From assembly GCA_963752325.1 (NCBI GenBank), contig CAVVXU010000020.1:124001-188000 (forward strand): DNA of 64,000 nt. The letters are read 5' to 3'. Positions 1 to 9,331 of the stretch are shown piece after piece. The stretch comes from CAVTJL01 sp963752325 (GTDB taxonomy: Bacteria; Pseudomonadota; Alphaproteobacteria; Geminicoccales; Geminicoccaceae). A model generated the notes under the pieces. That model saw nothing but the letters and a program-made list of their open reading frames with translations, did no database searches and was not told where the DNA came from. Made by a program: the position numbers and the translations under genes. Position 1 is the first letter of the stretch, and the number at the start of each line of letters is the position of its first letter.

Positions 1-2
1 CG

Positions 3-296
3 CTTACGGTCGTGATGGCCAGCCGTGGCTATCCCGAGACGTACCGCCGAGGCACGGAGATTCGAGGCCTGGATGGGCTCGAGAGCGGCGACGGCCTTCT
101 GGTCTTTCACGCCGCGACGCGCCATGACGCCGAGCGCTGGCTCGCCGATGGCGGGCGCGTGCTGAGCGTCACGGGCCTCGGTGCCACGCTGAGGGACGCG
201 CAACGCCGGGCCTACGAGGCGGTCGACCGGCTCGACTGGCCGAATGGCTTCTGCCGGCGCGACATCGGCTGGCGGGCGCTCGACCCCAGACCCTGA
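3..296 (+). CDS. purD: Phosphoribosylamine-glycine ligase, C-terminal part (5' end outside window)
   Basis: PurD joins phosphoribosylamine and glycine with ATP to make GAR in purine synthesis (cytosol). The frame is open from the first bases of the window. The residues LTVVMASRGYP, then VFHAAT, GGRVLSVTGLG and the ending RRDIGWRAL match the C-terminal ATP-grasp lid and last strands of PurD. Only about 97 residues of a protein that is usually near 420 are present, because the window starts inside the gene. The GTG at base 12 is an internal codon, not the start. The next gene, bioY, begins about 70 bases downstream and is functionally unrelated. Confidence 0.88.
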   Translation, partial: LTVVMASRGYPETYRRGTEIRGLDGLESGDGLLVFHAATRHDAERWLADGGRVLSVTGLGATLRDAQRRAYEAVDRLDWPNGFCRRDIGWRALDPRP

Positions 297-368
297 GCGC
301 GGTCTTGCCGCGGCCGAAGCGCGGCTTCTATGATGACAATGCTTCAAGCTAGCGCAGGAAGGGAAGCA

Positions 369-971
369 ATGGCCTCGCTGCCGTCGACACCGCCGTTCGT
401 CACCGTCGCTTGGCCAGCGCATACGCGCGGCGCTCAGCTTGCACGGGATCTCAGCCTCGCCGTCATCGGCTCTCTTCTCCTGACCCTTTCAGCGAAGATC
501 CAGGTGCCCTTCTACCCGGTGCCGATGACACTGCAGACTGCCGTCGCGTTCCTGCTGGGTATCGCCTATGGCTGGCGGCTGGGTGCAGCAACCGTCATCC
601 TTTATCTCGCGCAAGGGGCTGCCGGATTACCGGTCTTCGCGGGAACGCCGCAGCTCGGCATCGGGCTTGTCTATATGGTGGGCCCCACCGGCGGGTATCT
701 CGTTGGCTTCGCCGTGGCAGCAGTCATCACAGGTCTGCCGATCTTTCGCGGTCGGGGCATGATCGTGACCGGCCTTAGTGTCGCCATCGCCACGGCGGCC
801 ATCTACCTGCTCGGTGCCGGCTGGCTCGCCACGCTGATCGGGCCCGCCAAGGCCATCACGGCCGGCGTCAAGCCGTTCCTGCTGGGCGACCTCTTCAAGC
901 TTCTGCTCGTGACGGCGCTCACCGAGGCCGGCCGGGACATGATGAGGCGGCGGCTCGACGCCAAGAGCTGA
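369..971 (+). CDS. bioY: Biotin transporter BioY (ECF S component)
   Basis: BioY is the membrane substrate-binding subunit that takes up biotin, alone or with an ECF module. The protein is about 200 residues with six hydrophobic segments. Family signatures are visible: KIQVPFYPVPMTLQT near the N-terminus, then GAAGLPVFAG and GPTGGYLVGF. I chose the ATG at 369 because an AGGAAGGGA ribosome site lies just before it. The upstream ATG at 330 would add a non-conserved extension. No bioMN genes are adjacent, as is common in proteobacteria where BioY may act alone. I see no BioR box (TTATMKATAA) in the short upstream gap. Confidence 0.9.
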   Translation: MASLPSTPPFVTVAWPAHTRGAQLARDLSLAVIGSLLLTLSAKIQVPFYPVPMTLQTAVAFLLGIAYGWRLGAATVILYLAQGAAGLPVFAGTPQLGIGLVYMVGPTGGYLVGFAVAAVITGLPIFRGRGMIVTGLSVAIATAAIYLLGAGWLATLIGPAKAITAGVKPFLLGDLFKLLLVTALTEAGRDMMRRRLDAKS

Positions 972-972
972 G

Positions 973-1932
973 ATGGCCCTTCTGCTGCCGCCAACGCCCG
1001 AGGCGATCCGGCGGGCGGCAGCGCTTCTGCGTGAGGGCGCGCTGGTCGCCTTCCCGACCGAGACGGTCTACGGCCTGGGCGGCGACGCCACGAGCGATGT
1101 CGCCGTCAGGGCCATCTATGAGGCCAAGCATCGGCCGCCGCACAATCCGCTGATCGTGCACGTTCCCAGCCTCGAGGCGGCCCACGCCCTCGCCTACCTC
1201 GACGAGCGCGCCATGCGGCTGGGGCAACGCTTCTGGCCTGGGCCGTTGACCCTCGTGCTGCGGCGTCGTCCCGATGCCGGGATCGCCGCCCTCGCGACGG
1301 CCGGGTTGCCGACCCTCGCCCTGCGCGTTCCCTCGCACCCGGTCGCTTTGGCGCTCTTGACGAAGGCAGGCGTGCCGATCGCGGCACCGAGCGCCAACCC
1401 GTCGGGCCGGGTCAGCCCCACCACCGCCAGGCATGTGGCGGACGATCTCGGGGATGCCGTTGCGCTCGTGCTCGACGGCGGCCCCTGTCCGGTAGGGCTC
1501 GAGAGCACCGTCGTCGATCTTTCTGAGGAGACAGCCGCCAAGCTGCTGCGGCCAGGCGGCCTCGGACGCGCAGCTATCGAGCACATAACGGGCCCGCTGG
1601 CCGCTGGGACTGAGAATGAGGCGGCACCACGGGCGCCGGGCCAGCTCGCGAGCCACTACGCGCCCCGGCTGCCCCTTCGTCTCGATGCGACCGATGTCTT
1701 GTCCGATGAGGCCCTGCTCGCCTTCGGCCCGGTGGTGCCATCCGGCGGACAAGCCTGTCTCAATCTCAGCCCGAAGGGCGATCTCGAGGAAGCCGCGCGG
1801 AACCTTTTCCAGATGCTGCGGCAGCTCGATCAGAGTGGCGCTTCCCGCATCGCCGTGATGCCGATCCCGGCGACGGGCCTCGGCGAGGCGATCCGGGATC
1901 GCCTGCGCCGGGCCGCTGCGCCGCGCTCCTGA
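973..1932 (+). CDS. sua5: L-threonylcarbamoyladenylate synthase, Sua5 type
   Basis: This enzyme makes threonylcarbamoyl-AMP from threonine, bicarbonate and ATP, the first step of t6A37 modification of ANN-decoding tRNAs. The N-terminal YrdC domain (about residues 5-200) has FPTETVYGLG, the KxR pair in EAKHRPPHNPL and the SxN motif in APSANPSGR. A linker APGQLASHYAP and a C-terminal Sua5 domain follow, making 319 residues, so it is the long Sua5 form rather than short TsaC. The start lies one base after the bioY stop, suggesting cotranscription by proximity only. Confidence 0.92.
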   Translation: MALLLPPTPEAIRRAAALLREGALVAFPTETVYGLGGDATSDVAVRAIYEAKHRPPHNPLIVHVPSLEAAHALAYLDERAMRLGQRFWPGPLTLVLRRRPDAGIAALATAGLPTLALRVPSHPVALALLTKAGVPIAAPSANPSGRVSPTTARHVADDLGDAVALVLDGGPCPVGLESTVVDLSEETAAKLLRPGGLGRAAIEHITGPLAAGTENEAAPRAPGQLASHYAPRLPLRLDATDVLSDEALLAFGPVVPSGGQACLNLSPKGDLEEAARNLFQMLRQLDQSGASRIAVMPIPATGLGEAIRDRLRRAAAPRS

Positions 1933-1940
1933 AACGGCCC

Positions 1941-2177
1941 TCAGGTGCGCCAGAACGGCTTGGCCGCCTCACGGGAGGCCTCGTAGCGCGACACGCCAAT
2001 ATCTTTCAGAAGCGCGTCGTTGAGCTCGAGGAGGGCGCGTCGCTGGCTACGGCGCTCCAGCCAGAGATCGACCAAGCCTACCATCGCCAGAAGCCGGCTG
2101 CGGGTGGTCCGGGGTGCGCTCGCGGCCGGAACCCTCGGCATGAACAGTGCGTCGCTCCGCGTCATCTCTCTCTCCAT
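1941..2177 (-). CDS. DUF1127 small protein
   Basis: This is a 78-residue basic protein whose second half (LWLERRSQRRALLELNDALLKDIG followed by VSRYEA) is the DUF1127/YjiS domain, extremely common in Alphaproteobacteria. Members are small, arginine-rich and often stress- or phosphate-responsive, and some are proposed to bind RNA. No enzymatic role can be read from the sequence. The ATG at 2177 gives MEREMTRSD, but the second ATG (the fifth codon) is equally possible. It is transcribed divergently from the LysR gene at 2275, sharing a gap of about 97 bp. It ends 9 bases from the convergent sua5 stop. Confidence 0.85.
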   Translation of the reverse strand: MEREMTRSDALFMPRVPAASAPRTTRSRLLAMVGLVDLWLERRSQRRALLELNDALLKDIGVSRYEASREAAKPFWRT

Positions 2178-2274
2178 CCGCGCTGAACATCGCGCAGCCC
2201 CTAACTAGGGATAGCTTGACTACCCCACAAACGATAAGATCTGCCCCTATGGACAAGACAGACTTAGCCTTGAT

Positions 2275-3201
2275 ATGCCTGAACGCCTGCCTCCGCTGAC
2301 CGCCCTGCGCGCCTTCGAGGCGGCTGCGCGCCACGCCAGCTTCGTCAAGGCGGCCGATGAGCTCGCGGTGACGCCGGCTGCGATCAGCCAGCAGGTAAGA
2401 CAGCTCGAGGCCATCCTCGACATCGTGCTCTTCCGCCGGCTTGCGCGCGGGCTCGAGCTAACCGAGGCGGCCCGGGCCTCCATGCCGGAGCTGAGGCGGG
2501 GCTTTGCGCATCTGGCGCGGGCTGTGGAGGACATGCGTGGCGGCGGCGTGTCGGGGCGGCTCGCCATCACCGTCATCCCGTCCTTCGGAACCCGCTGGCT
2601 GGTGCCGCGACTAGGCAGCTTCGTCGAAGCCCATCCCGACATCGACGTCACCATCATCGCCGAGCTCCGCAACGCCGACTTCACCCGCGAGGACGTCGAT
2701 GTCGGGCTCCGCTATGGCAACGGCGTCTATCCGGGGCTGTTCGCGACGCTGGTGCTCACCGAGGATGTCTTCCCGGTCTGTGCGCCGAGCCTGCTGAACA
2801 GCCCGAAGCCGCTTCGGCGCCTGGCGGATCTTCGACATCATACGCTGCTGCATGACCGTCAGCTCTCCGGCGAGGAGCCGTCGCTGCACTGGAGGCAATG
2901 GCTCAGGGACGCCGGTCTCGCCGACATCGATCCGGAGCGCGGACCTGGGTTCAGCGACGCGGTGATGCTGATGGAGGCGGCCGTGCGCGGCATGGGTATA
3001 GCCCTCGGCCGCAGCGCGCTCGTGGCCGACGACCTGGCGGCCGGCCGACTCGTGCGTCCCTTGCCCGTCTCACGGCCCGCCGACTTTGCCTACTATGCCG
3101 TGACGCTGGAGGGCCGGGAGCGCAACCCGCGCGTCAGGGCCTTCCTCGCCTGGCTCGAGACCCAGGCCACGGCCTCACGCGCCATCATCACCGGCGGCTG
3201 A
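2275..3201 (+). CDS. LysR-family transcriptional regulator, GcvA-like
   Basis: A 308-residue LysR regulator. The N-terminal winged helix-turn-helix begins LPPLTALRAFEAAARHASF and includes TPAAISQQVRQLE, the form typical of GcvA-type regulators. The remainder is a periplasmic-binding-like effector domain (GRLAITVIPSFGTRWLVPR). GcvA relatives control glycine cleavage, beta-lactamase or other metabolic genes, so the family does not fix the target. Neighbours are the divergent DUF1127 gene and the downstream BMP transporter operon 79 bp away. Control of that operon is possible but unproven. Confidence 0.85.
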   Translation: MPERLPPLTALRAFEAAARHASFVKAADELAVTPAAISQQVRQLEAILDIVLFRRLARGLELTEAARASMPELRRGFAHLARAVEDMRGGGVSGRLAITVIPSFGTRWLVPRLGSFVEAHPDIDVTIIAELRNADFTREDVDVGLRYGNGVYPGLFATLVLTEDVFPVCAPSLLNSPKPLRRLADLRHHTLLHDRQLSGEEPSLHWRQWLRDAGLADIDPERGPGFSDAVMLMEAAVRGMGIALGRSALVADDLAAGRLVRPLPVSRPADFAYYAVTLEGRERNPRVRAFLAWLETQATASRAIITGG

Positions 3202-3279
3202 CGAGTTGCGCGAAGGCCGTTGCAATTCCGAGGCGGTTGCCTACGCTGATCCGAGCGCAATCGGCTTTGGGGCCCAAAG

Positions 3280-4267
3280 ATGATACGAACGCTCGGCGCC
3301 GCGCTCCTTGCGGGCCTGCTGTCGGCCGGTGCGGCCACAGCAGCGGAGTTCCAGCCCGCCATCATCTTCGACATGGGCGGCAAGTTCGACGGCAGCTTCA
3401 ACGAGGCCGCCTATCATGGCGCCGAGAAGTTCAAGAAAGAGACCGGTATCAGCTATCTCGAGTTCGAGGTCACGAACGAGAGCCAGCGCGACCAGGCGCT
3501 GAGCCGGATGGCGCGTCGTGGCGCCAACGTCGTCGTCGCCGTGGGCTTCGCCTTCGCCACCCCGCTCGAGAAGCTTTCCACCGAATATCCCAAGACCGAC
3601 TTCACCATCATCAACTCGGTGGTCGACAAGCCTAACGTGCAATCCGTCGTCTTCAAGGAGCACGAGGGCTCGTTCCTCGTCGGCATGGCCGCCGCCATGG
3701 CCAGCAAGACAGGCAAGGTGGGCTTCGTCGGCGGGATGGACATCCCGCTCGATCCGCAACTTCGAGCTCGGCTATGAGCAGGGCGTGAAGTACGTCAATC
3801 CGAAGGCCGAGATCCTCGTCAACTATACCGGCGACACGCCGGCTGCGTGGAACGACCCGGCCAAGGGCTACGAGCTCGCGGTGAGCCAGTTCGATCGCGG
3901 CGCCGACGTCGTCTATCACGCTGCCGGCGGCACCGGCCGCGGCGTGCTCCAGGCGGCAGCGGACAAGGGCAAGCTTGGGATCGGCGTCGACAGCAACCAG
4001 GACTGCCTCTTTCCGGGCCATGTCCTGACCTCGATGCTGAAGCGCGTCGACGTTGCGGTCTACAAGTCGTTCAAGGCCGGTTACGACGCCAACTGGAAGG
4101 CCGGGACCCTGAGCCTCGGCCTCGCCGACGACGGCGTCGATTTCTCGGTCGACAAGTGCAACAAGGATCTTCTGACCCAGGCTATGCAGGACAAGATGAA
4201 CGCGGCCAAGGCCGAGATCATCGCCGGCAAGCTAACGGTCAAGGACTACTACTCGACCCAGAAGTAG
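3280..4267 (+). pseudogene. BMP-family ABC transporter substrate-binding protein, frameshifted
   Basis: BMP/Med-family lipoprotein-like binding proteins capture nucleosides. The N-terminus has a signal peptide (MIRTLGAALLAGLLSAGAATAA) and the mature start FQPAIIFDMGGKFDGSFNE. The reading frame breaks after GGMDIPL: one extra G near 3751 (ctc-G-atc) ends the frame at 3777. Removing that base restores IRNFELGYEQGVKYVNPKA and the rest of the protein (YHAAGGTGRGVL, DSNQDC) up to 4267. Both halves are well conserved in sequence and codon use, so I suspect a recent change or a sequencing error. The gene heads an operon with ATPase, two permeases, cdd and deoC, which points to pyrimidine nucleoside uptake. 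Confidence 0.85.
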
Positions 4268-4295
4268 CGGGGCGGCGCCGACGCCCGCCCGAGGC

Positions 4296-5835
4296 ATGAG
4301 CACGGCCGTCGACCGAGTGCTCTCTGCCGCCTGCTGTCGAGCTCAAGGGCATCAGCAAGCGCTTCGGCGCGGTGCAGGCCAACCAGGCCATCGACCTCGT
4401 CGTTCCGGCGGGCACGATCCATGGCATCGTCGGCGAGAACGGCGCCGGCAAGTCGACGCTTATGAACATCCTCTACGGCTACTATCAAGCCGACGAGGGG
4501 ACGATCCTGGTCGACGGCGAGCCGCGGCGGATCGGCCAGCCGGAGGACGCAATCCGCGCCGGCATCGGCATGGTGCATCAGCACTTCATGCTCATCGAGC
4601 CGTTCACGGTGATCGAGAATCTGCTCCTCGGCGCCGAGGGTGGGCTCACCTTGAAGGCGGGTGCCGCCAGAGCCCGTCGCGAGCTGGAGGCGCTCGAGCG
4701 CGACTACGGCCTCGCGGTCGATCTCGATGCCAGGGTGGCCGACCTGCCCGTGGGCGTGCAGCAGCGGGTCGAGATCCTGAAGGCGCTCTTCCGCGGCGCC
4801 CATGTGCTCATCCTGGACGAGCCCACCGGTGTCCTGACCCCGCAGGAGGCCGACTACCTCTTCAAGATCCTGGCCGGCCTCAAGGCGCAGGGCCGCACGA
4901 TCGTCCTCATCACCCACAAGCTGCGCGAGATCATGGCGATCACCGACAATGTGAGCGTCATGCGCCAGGGCCGCATGGTCGCGCACCGGCGGACGGCCGA
5001 GACGAGCAAGGAAGAGCTGGCCGAGCTGATGGTCGGCCGCAAGGTGCTGCTGCGGGTCGAGAAGCCGCCCTGCCGGCCGAAGGAGCCGGTGCTCGAGGTC
5101 TCAGACCTGGAGGTCCTTGACGACAGGGGCATCCCCCGCGTCAAGGGCATCGACTTCGCGGTGCGGGCGGGCGAGATCGTGGGCATCGCCGGGGTCGCTG
5201 GCAACGGCCAGAGCGAGCTGCTCGAGGCCGTTGCCGGCATCCGGCAACCCAGCCGCGGGCAGATTCTGCTGCGCGGCCAGCCGATCGAGGATGCCCGGAA
5301 TGCCCGCGCCCGCGGCCTCGGCCACGTTCCGGAGGACCGCCTGCAGAAGGGGCTGGTGCCGCGGTTCGCAGCCTATGAGAATGCGATCCTAGGCTATGAG
5401 GGGCTCCAGAGCTACAGCGCCTGGGGGTTCTTGAAGCGTGGCCAGATCATCGCCGCCTGTCGGCGCTGGCTCGACGGCTATGATGTGCGGCCGCGCGAGC
5501 CTCTGCTCCAGGCACTCTCGTTCTCCGGCGGCAACCAGCAGAAGCTGGTCCTCGCCCGCGAGATGGAGCATGGGCCGGATCTCCTCCTCGTGGGCCAGCC
5601 CACCCGCGGCGTCGACATCGGCGCCATCGAGTTCATTCACCGCCGGCTCATCGCCATGCGAGACGCCGGAAAGGCCGTTCTTCTCGTCTCGGTCGAGCTC
5701 GACGAGATTCTGTCGCTCGCCGACCGCATCCTCGTCATGTTCGATGGCCGCATCACCGGTGTGGTCGCGGGATCGGAGGCGGACGAGCGTCAGATCGGGC
5801 TCCTGATGGCCGGCGTCACGAAGGAAGCGGCCTGA
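4296..5835 (+). CDS. ABC transporter ATP-binding protein, nucleoside (BMP) type, N-terminal frameshift
   Basis: A double-NBD ATPase of the sugar/nucleoside importer family, about 510 residues. NBD1 has Walker A GENGAGKST and LDEPTGVLTP. NBD2 has GVAGNGQSE, the signature SFSGGNQQK and the degenerate Walker B seen in this family (LVGQPTRGVD). The expected first strand (AVELKGISKRFG) is in the main frame, but that frame has no ATG or GTG before 4372, and 4372 would delete the strand. The ATG at 4296 (MSTAV) is one frame off. An extra base between about 4300 and 4335 would explain this. A CTG start at 4324 is the alternative. The stop overlaps the permease ATG by one base. Confidence 0.85.
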
Positions 5836-6938
5836 TGGCAGGGGGCTCACGGCTGCCCGCCTGGGTCGATCTGGGCCTGATCCCGCTCCTCAATCTCGGG
5901 CTTGCCCTTCTGGTCTCGGGCCTCGTCGTCGTCATCCTCGGCGAGAACCCGCTCGAGGCCATGAAGCTCCTGATCTACGGCGCCTTCGGCTACGGCGAGG
6001 CCGTCGGCTACACGCTCTTCTACGCGACCAACTTCATCTTCACCGGCCTCGCGGTGGCCGTGGCATTCCATGCCGGGCTCTTCAACATCGGTGGCGAGGG
6101 GCAGGCCTATCTGGGCGGGCTCGGCGCGGGTCTCGTCGGCATCTATCTGGGCTTCCTGCCAGCACCCATCTCGCTGCCGCTGGCAGTGCTGGCGGCGGCG
6201 CTCTTCGGCGGCATTTGGGGTCTGATCCCCGGCTGGCTCCAGGCCAAGCGCGGCAGCCATGTCGTCATCACGACGATCATGCTGAACTTCGTCGCCGCCT
6301 CGATCATGACCTATCTTCTCGTCAACATACTGATCAAGCCCGGCCAGTCCTCCCCCGAGAGCGTGGGCTTCCCCCAGTCCGTCTGGCTGCCGCAGCTTGC
6401 CGGTCTCCTCCGCCCGTTGGGTGTCGATCTGGGTGCTGCACCCGCCAACCTCTCCATCCTGATAGCGCTCGCCTGCTGCGTGCTCGTGTGGCTCTTCATC
6501 TGGAAAACGCGGCTGGGCTACGAGCTTCGGGTCGTGGGCCAAAGCGAGCCCGCTGCCGTCTATGGCGGCATCTCACCCGCCTGGATCGCGATCCTTGCGA
6601 TGACCATCTCCGGCGCCCTGGCCGGCCTCATGAGCCTCAACGAGCTCATGGGCTCCGAGCACCGCCTGCTCCTCAACTTCACCAGCGGTTACGGCTTCGT
6701 CGGCATCGCGGTGGCGCTCATGGGCCGCAACCACCCGTTCGGCATCGTCCTGGCCGCGATCCTCTTTGGCGCCCTCTACCAGGGCGGCTCGGAGATCGCC
6801 TTCGACATGCCGCACATCAGCCGCGACATGGTCGTGGTCATCGAGGGCCTCGTCATCCTGTTCGCCGGCGCGCTCGAGCATCTGTTCCGCCCGTGGCTCG
6901 AGAGCCTGTTCGCGCCGGCCCGGCCGCAGCTCGCCTGA
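5835..6938 (+). CDS. ABC transporter permease, BMP/nucleoside type (subunit 1)
   Basis: A 367-residue inner-membrane permease with about nine hydrophobic segments. It carries the family motifs FNIGGEGQAYLGG and GSHVVITTIMLNF and a conserved GYGFVGIAVALMG near the end. It belongs to the BPD_transp_2/COG4603 family that pairs with BMP binding proteins. The start ATG overlaps the last base of the ATPase stop. The stop overlaps the next permease start in the same ATGA-like manner, so the three subunits are translationally coupled. The substrate is inferred to be nucleosides from the downstream cdd and deoC genes. Confidence 0.9.
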   Translation: MAGGSRLPAWVDLGLIPLLNLGLALLVSGLVVVILGENPLEAMKLLIYGAFGYGEAVGYTLFYATNFIFTGLAVAVAFHAGLFNIGGEGQAYLGGLGAGLVGIYLGFLPAPISLPLAVLAAALFGGIWGLIPGWLQAKRGSHVVITTIMLNFVAASIMTYLLVNILIKPGQSSPESVGFPQSVWLPQLAGLLRPLGVDLGAAPANLSILIALACCVLVWLFIWKTRLGYELRVVGQSEPAAVYGGISPAWIAILAMTISGALAGLMSLNELMGSEHRLLLNFTSGYGFVGIAVALMGRNHPFGIVLAAILFGALYQGGSEIAFDMPHISRDMVVVIEGLVILFAGALEHLFRPWLESLFAPARPQLA

Positions 6939-7912
6939 TGGCCGACATCTACCTCCAGCTCGTCCTTCTTCTCGACAGCACGATCCGGCTGGCCACCCCG
7001 CTCGTCCTGGCGGCCCTGGCCGGGCTCTTCTCGGAGCGGAGCGGGGTCGTCGACATCGGGCTCGAGGGCAAGATGCTGGGTGCCGCCTTCGCCGCCGCCG
7101 CCGCCGCGCAGGCGACCGGCTCCGCCTGGATCGGCCTCGGCGCCGCCATGGCGTTCTCCTGGGCACTGGCCATGGTGCACGGCTTTGCCGTCATCACCCA
7201 CCGGGGCGATCAGGTCGTCTCGGGCATGGCCCTCAACATCACCGTCGCCGGGCTCGGCCCCACCCTGGCGCAGGCCTGGTTCGGCCAGTCGGGCCGCGTG
7301 CCGGTGACCGGCGCCGGAGCGCGGTTCTCGCCGATCACCTTGCCCGGCGTCGATCTGCTGCACGGAATCCCCCTTGTCGGCACGTTCTATGACGACGCGG
7401 TCAGCGGCCACAATGTCATCGTCTACCTGACCGTGCTGATCGTGCCGCTGGTCACCTGGGTGCTCTACCGGACGCGGTTCGGCCTCAGGCTTCGGGCGGT
7501 TGGCGAGAACCCGGCCGCGGTCGACACGGCCGGCATCGCCGTCGGTCGGCTACGCTACCGGGCCCTCATGGTCACCGGCCTGCTCTGCGGCATCGCCGGC
7601 GCCTATCTCTCGATCGGCCAGAACGCCGGCTTCCTTCGCGACATGACCGCCGGCAAGGGCTACCTCGCCCTGGCGGCGCTCATCTTCGGCAAATGGCGGC
7701 CGGTGCCGGCAATGCTGGCCTGCATGCTCTTCGCGCTGGCCGACGCCACCCAGGCCCGGCTCCAGGGCGTCGTCCTGCCGATCGTGGGCGAGGTGCCGAC
7801 CCAGGCCATCCAGGCCCTGCCCTATCTTTTGACCATCCTGTTGCTCGCAGGCTTCGTCGGCCGCTCGGTTGCGCCCAAGGCCATCGGGCGACCCTACGTC
7901 AAGGAGCGGTGA
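6938..7912 (+). CDS. ABC transporter permease, BMP/nucleoside type (subunit 2)
   Basis: A 324-residue permease of the COG1079 family, the usual partner of the preceding COG4603 permease. Recognisable stretches are SERSGVVDIGLEGKMLG, GDQVVSGMALN, LRAVGENPAAVDTAGI and GKGYLALAALIFGKW. It has about eight to nine membrane helices. The ATG at 6938 overlaps the stop of subunit 1. A longer open frame upstream is only a shadow of that gene. Together with the ATPase and binding protein it forms a complete importer, followed 31 bases later by cdd. Confidence 0.9.
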   Translation: MADIYLQLVLLLDSTIRLATPLVLAALAGLFSERSGVVDIGLEGKMLGAAFAAAAAAQATGSAWIGLGAAMAFSWALAMVHGFAVITHRGDQVVSGMALNITVAGLGPTLAQAWFGQSGRVPVTGAGARFSPITLPGVDLLHGIPLVGTFYDDAVSGHNVIVYLTVLIVPLVTWVLYRTRFGLRLRAVGENPAAVDTAGIAVGRLRYRALMVTGLLCGIAGAYLSIGQNAGFLRDMTAGKGYLALAALIFGKWRPVPAMLACMLFALADATQARLQGVVLPIVGEVPTQAIQALPYLLTILLLAGFVGRSVAPKAIGRPYVKER

Positions 7913-7943
7913 TCCGCATCGGAGACGGTGCTATCCAGGCGGC

Positions 7944-8354
7944 ATGGACGATCTTCTGAACGCCGCCCGAACAGCGCGCGAGCGCGCCTACGCACCCTAC
8001 TCCGGCTTTCCCGTCGGTGCCGCGGTCCGCGCGGCGAGCGGACGTGTCTATGCCGGCTGCAACGTCGAGAACGCCGCCTACCCGCTGGGCGGCTGTGCCG
8101 AGACCGCAGCCATCGCCGCCATGGTGCAGGCGGGCGAGCAGCGCATCATCGAGGTCCTCGTCCTCGGCGGCGGCGATCGGCCATGCACGCCCTGCGGCGG
8201 CTGCCGCCAGCGCCTCGCCGAGTTCGCGGGCCCCGAGACGCCCATCCATGTCTGCGGCCCCGAGGGCCTGCGGCTCACCACCACCCTGGGCGAGCTTCTT
8301 CCCCACGGCTTCACGCTGAAGTCGGCGCCCGTCCAGCCGGGAGAGGGCGCGTGA
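7944..8354 (+). CDS. cdd: Cytidine deaminase
   Basis: Hydrolyses cytidine or deoxycytidine to uridine or deoxyuridine plus ammonia. The 136-residue protein has the zinc site of the short tetrameric form: CNVENAAYPLGGCAE (the CAE variant) and PCTPCGGCRQ, and the catalytic glutamate is in CAE. The ATG at 7944 (MDDLLNAARTAR) gives the normal length, and upstream residues are not conserved. The stop overlaps the GTG start of deoC. Location after a BMP-type importer indicates salvage of imported pyrimidine nucleosides. Confidence 0.94.
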   Translation: MDDLLNAARTARERAYAPYSGFPVGAAVRAASGRVYAGCNVENAAYPLGGCAETAAIAAMVQAGEQRIIEVLVLGGGDRPCTPCGGCRQRLAEFAGPETPIHVCGPEGLRLTTTLGELLPHGFTLKSAPVQPGEGA

Positions 8355-9130
8355 CCTCCGTCGATTCGAGAGCGCTGATCGAGCAGGCCCGTGCAGCCAC
8401 GGCGGACGCCGCCAAGGCCGAGCGGGCGATCGGCTTTGTCGATCTTACCAGCCTCAGCGGCGAGGAGGACGAGGCGGCGATCGAGGCGCTCTGCCGCCGG
8501 GCGGTCCGTCATCAGGTCGCCGCGGTCTGCATCTACCCAAAGCATCTTCAGCTCGCGCGCAGGCTTCTGGCCGGCAGTGGCGTGCGGCTCGCCGCGGTCG
8601 CGAACTTCCCGCATGGGGGTGAGGACATCATCCGGGCTGCCGACGAGGCCGCGGCCGCGGTGGCCGAGGGAGCCGACGAGGTCGACCTGGTCGCACCCAT
8701 CGCCGCCATCATGGAAGGCGATATCGGGCTCGTCGGTGAGCTGGTGCAGGCATGCCGGGCGGTGGTGAACCCGTCTACAAAGCTGAAGCTGATCCTCGAG
8801 ACAGGCGTTCTGGCGGAGCCCGCGATCATTTCAGCCGCCGCCCGCGCTGCGGTGATGGCCGGCATCGACTTTCTGAAAACCTCGACCGGGAAGACCGCCA
8901 CGGGCGCCACCCTCGAGGCGGCCGCCCTCCTCCTTTCCGTCATCGTCGAGGCGGATGGGCGGGTCGGGTTAAAGGCGGCGGGAGGGATTCGCACGACGGC
9001 CGATGCCGCCGCCTATCTCCATCTCGCCGATGCGATGCTCGGTGCCGGCTGGGCCACGGCCGATCGCTTCCGGCTGGGCGCATCGAGCCTGCTCGACGAT
9101 CTCCTCCGCGTCGCCGGTCGCGAGGGCTGA
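8351..9130 (+). CDS. deoC: Deoxyribose-phosphate aldolase
   Basis: Cleaves 2-deoxyribose-5-phosphate to glyceraldehyde-3-phosphate and acetaldehyde, the last step of deoxynucleoside catabolism. The 259-residue TIM-barrel has the Schiff-base lysine region DFLKTSTGK and the proton-relay region KLKLILETG, plus GLKAAGGIRT. The GTG start at 8351 overlaps the cdd stop (GTGA), so translation is coupled. No nucleoside phosphorylase or phosphopentomutase is seen next to it, so these must be encoded elsewhere if the pathway is complete. Confidence 0.94.
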   Translation: MTSVDSRALIEQARAATADAAKAERAIGFVDLTSLSGEEDEAAIEALCRRAVRHQVAAVCIYPKHLQLARRLLAGSGVRLAAVANFPHGGEDIIRAADEAAAAVAEGADEVDLVAPIAAIMEGDIGLVGELVQACRAVVNPSTKLKLILETGVLAEPAIISAAARAAVMAGIDFLKTSTGKTATGATLEAAALLLSVIVEADGRVGLKAAGGIRTTADAAAYLHLADAMLGAGWATADRFRLGASSLLDDLLRVAGREG

Positions 9131-9331
9131 GAGCCTTCCGCCGATAGCGGCTGCTAAGCCTGCTACCATCCATCGCAGCGGACGAGAGCCGTCCTTGCCG
9201 GCCACCCGAGGCCACCGCTAAGACAGTCCCGGCGATCGGCCGGTCAACGAGGCCCGACGCCGTCATCGGATGGGAGCGCAACGCTGTCCGCGGAACCCGA
9301 GGTCCCGCTGTCGCCCGTCGTCTCCGACGAG

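Noticed and set aside
297..368. BioR operator upstream of bioY
   Set aside because: No TTATMKATAA-like palindrome in the gap.
3518..4267. Separate binding-protein gene starting at 3518
   Set aside because: Its first 80 codons are a shadow of the upstream frame; only the part after 3751 is real and belongs to the BMP gene.
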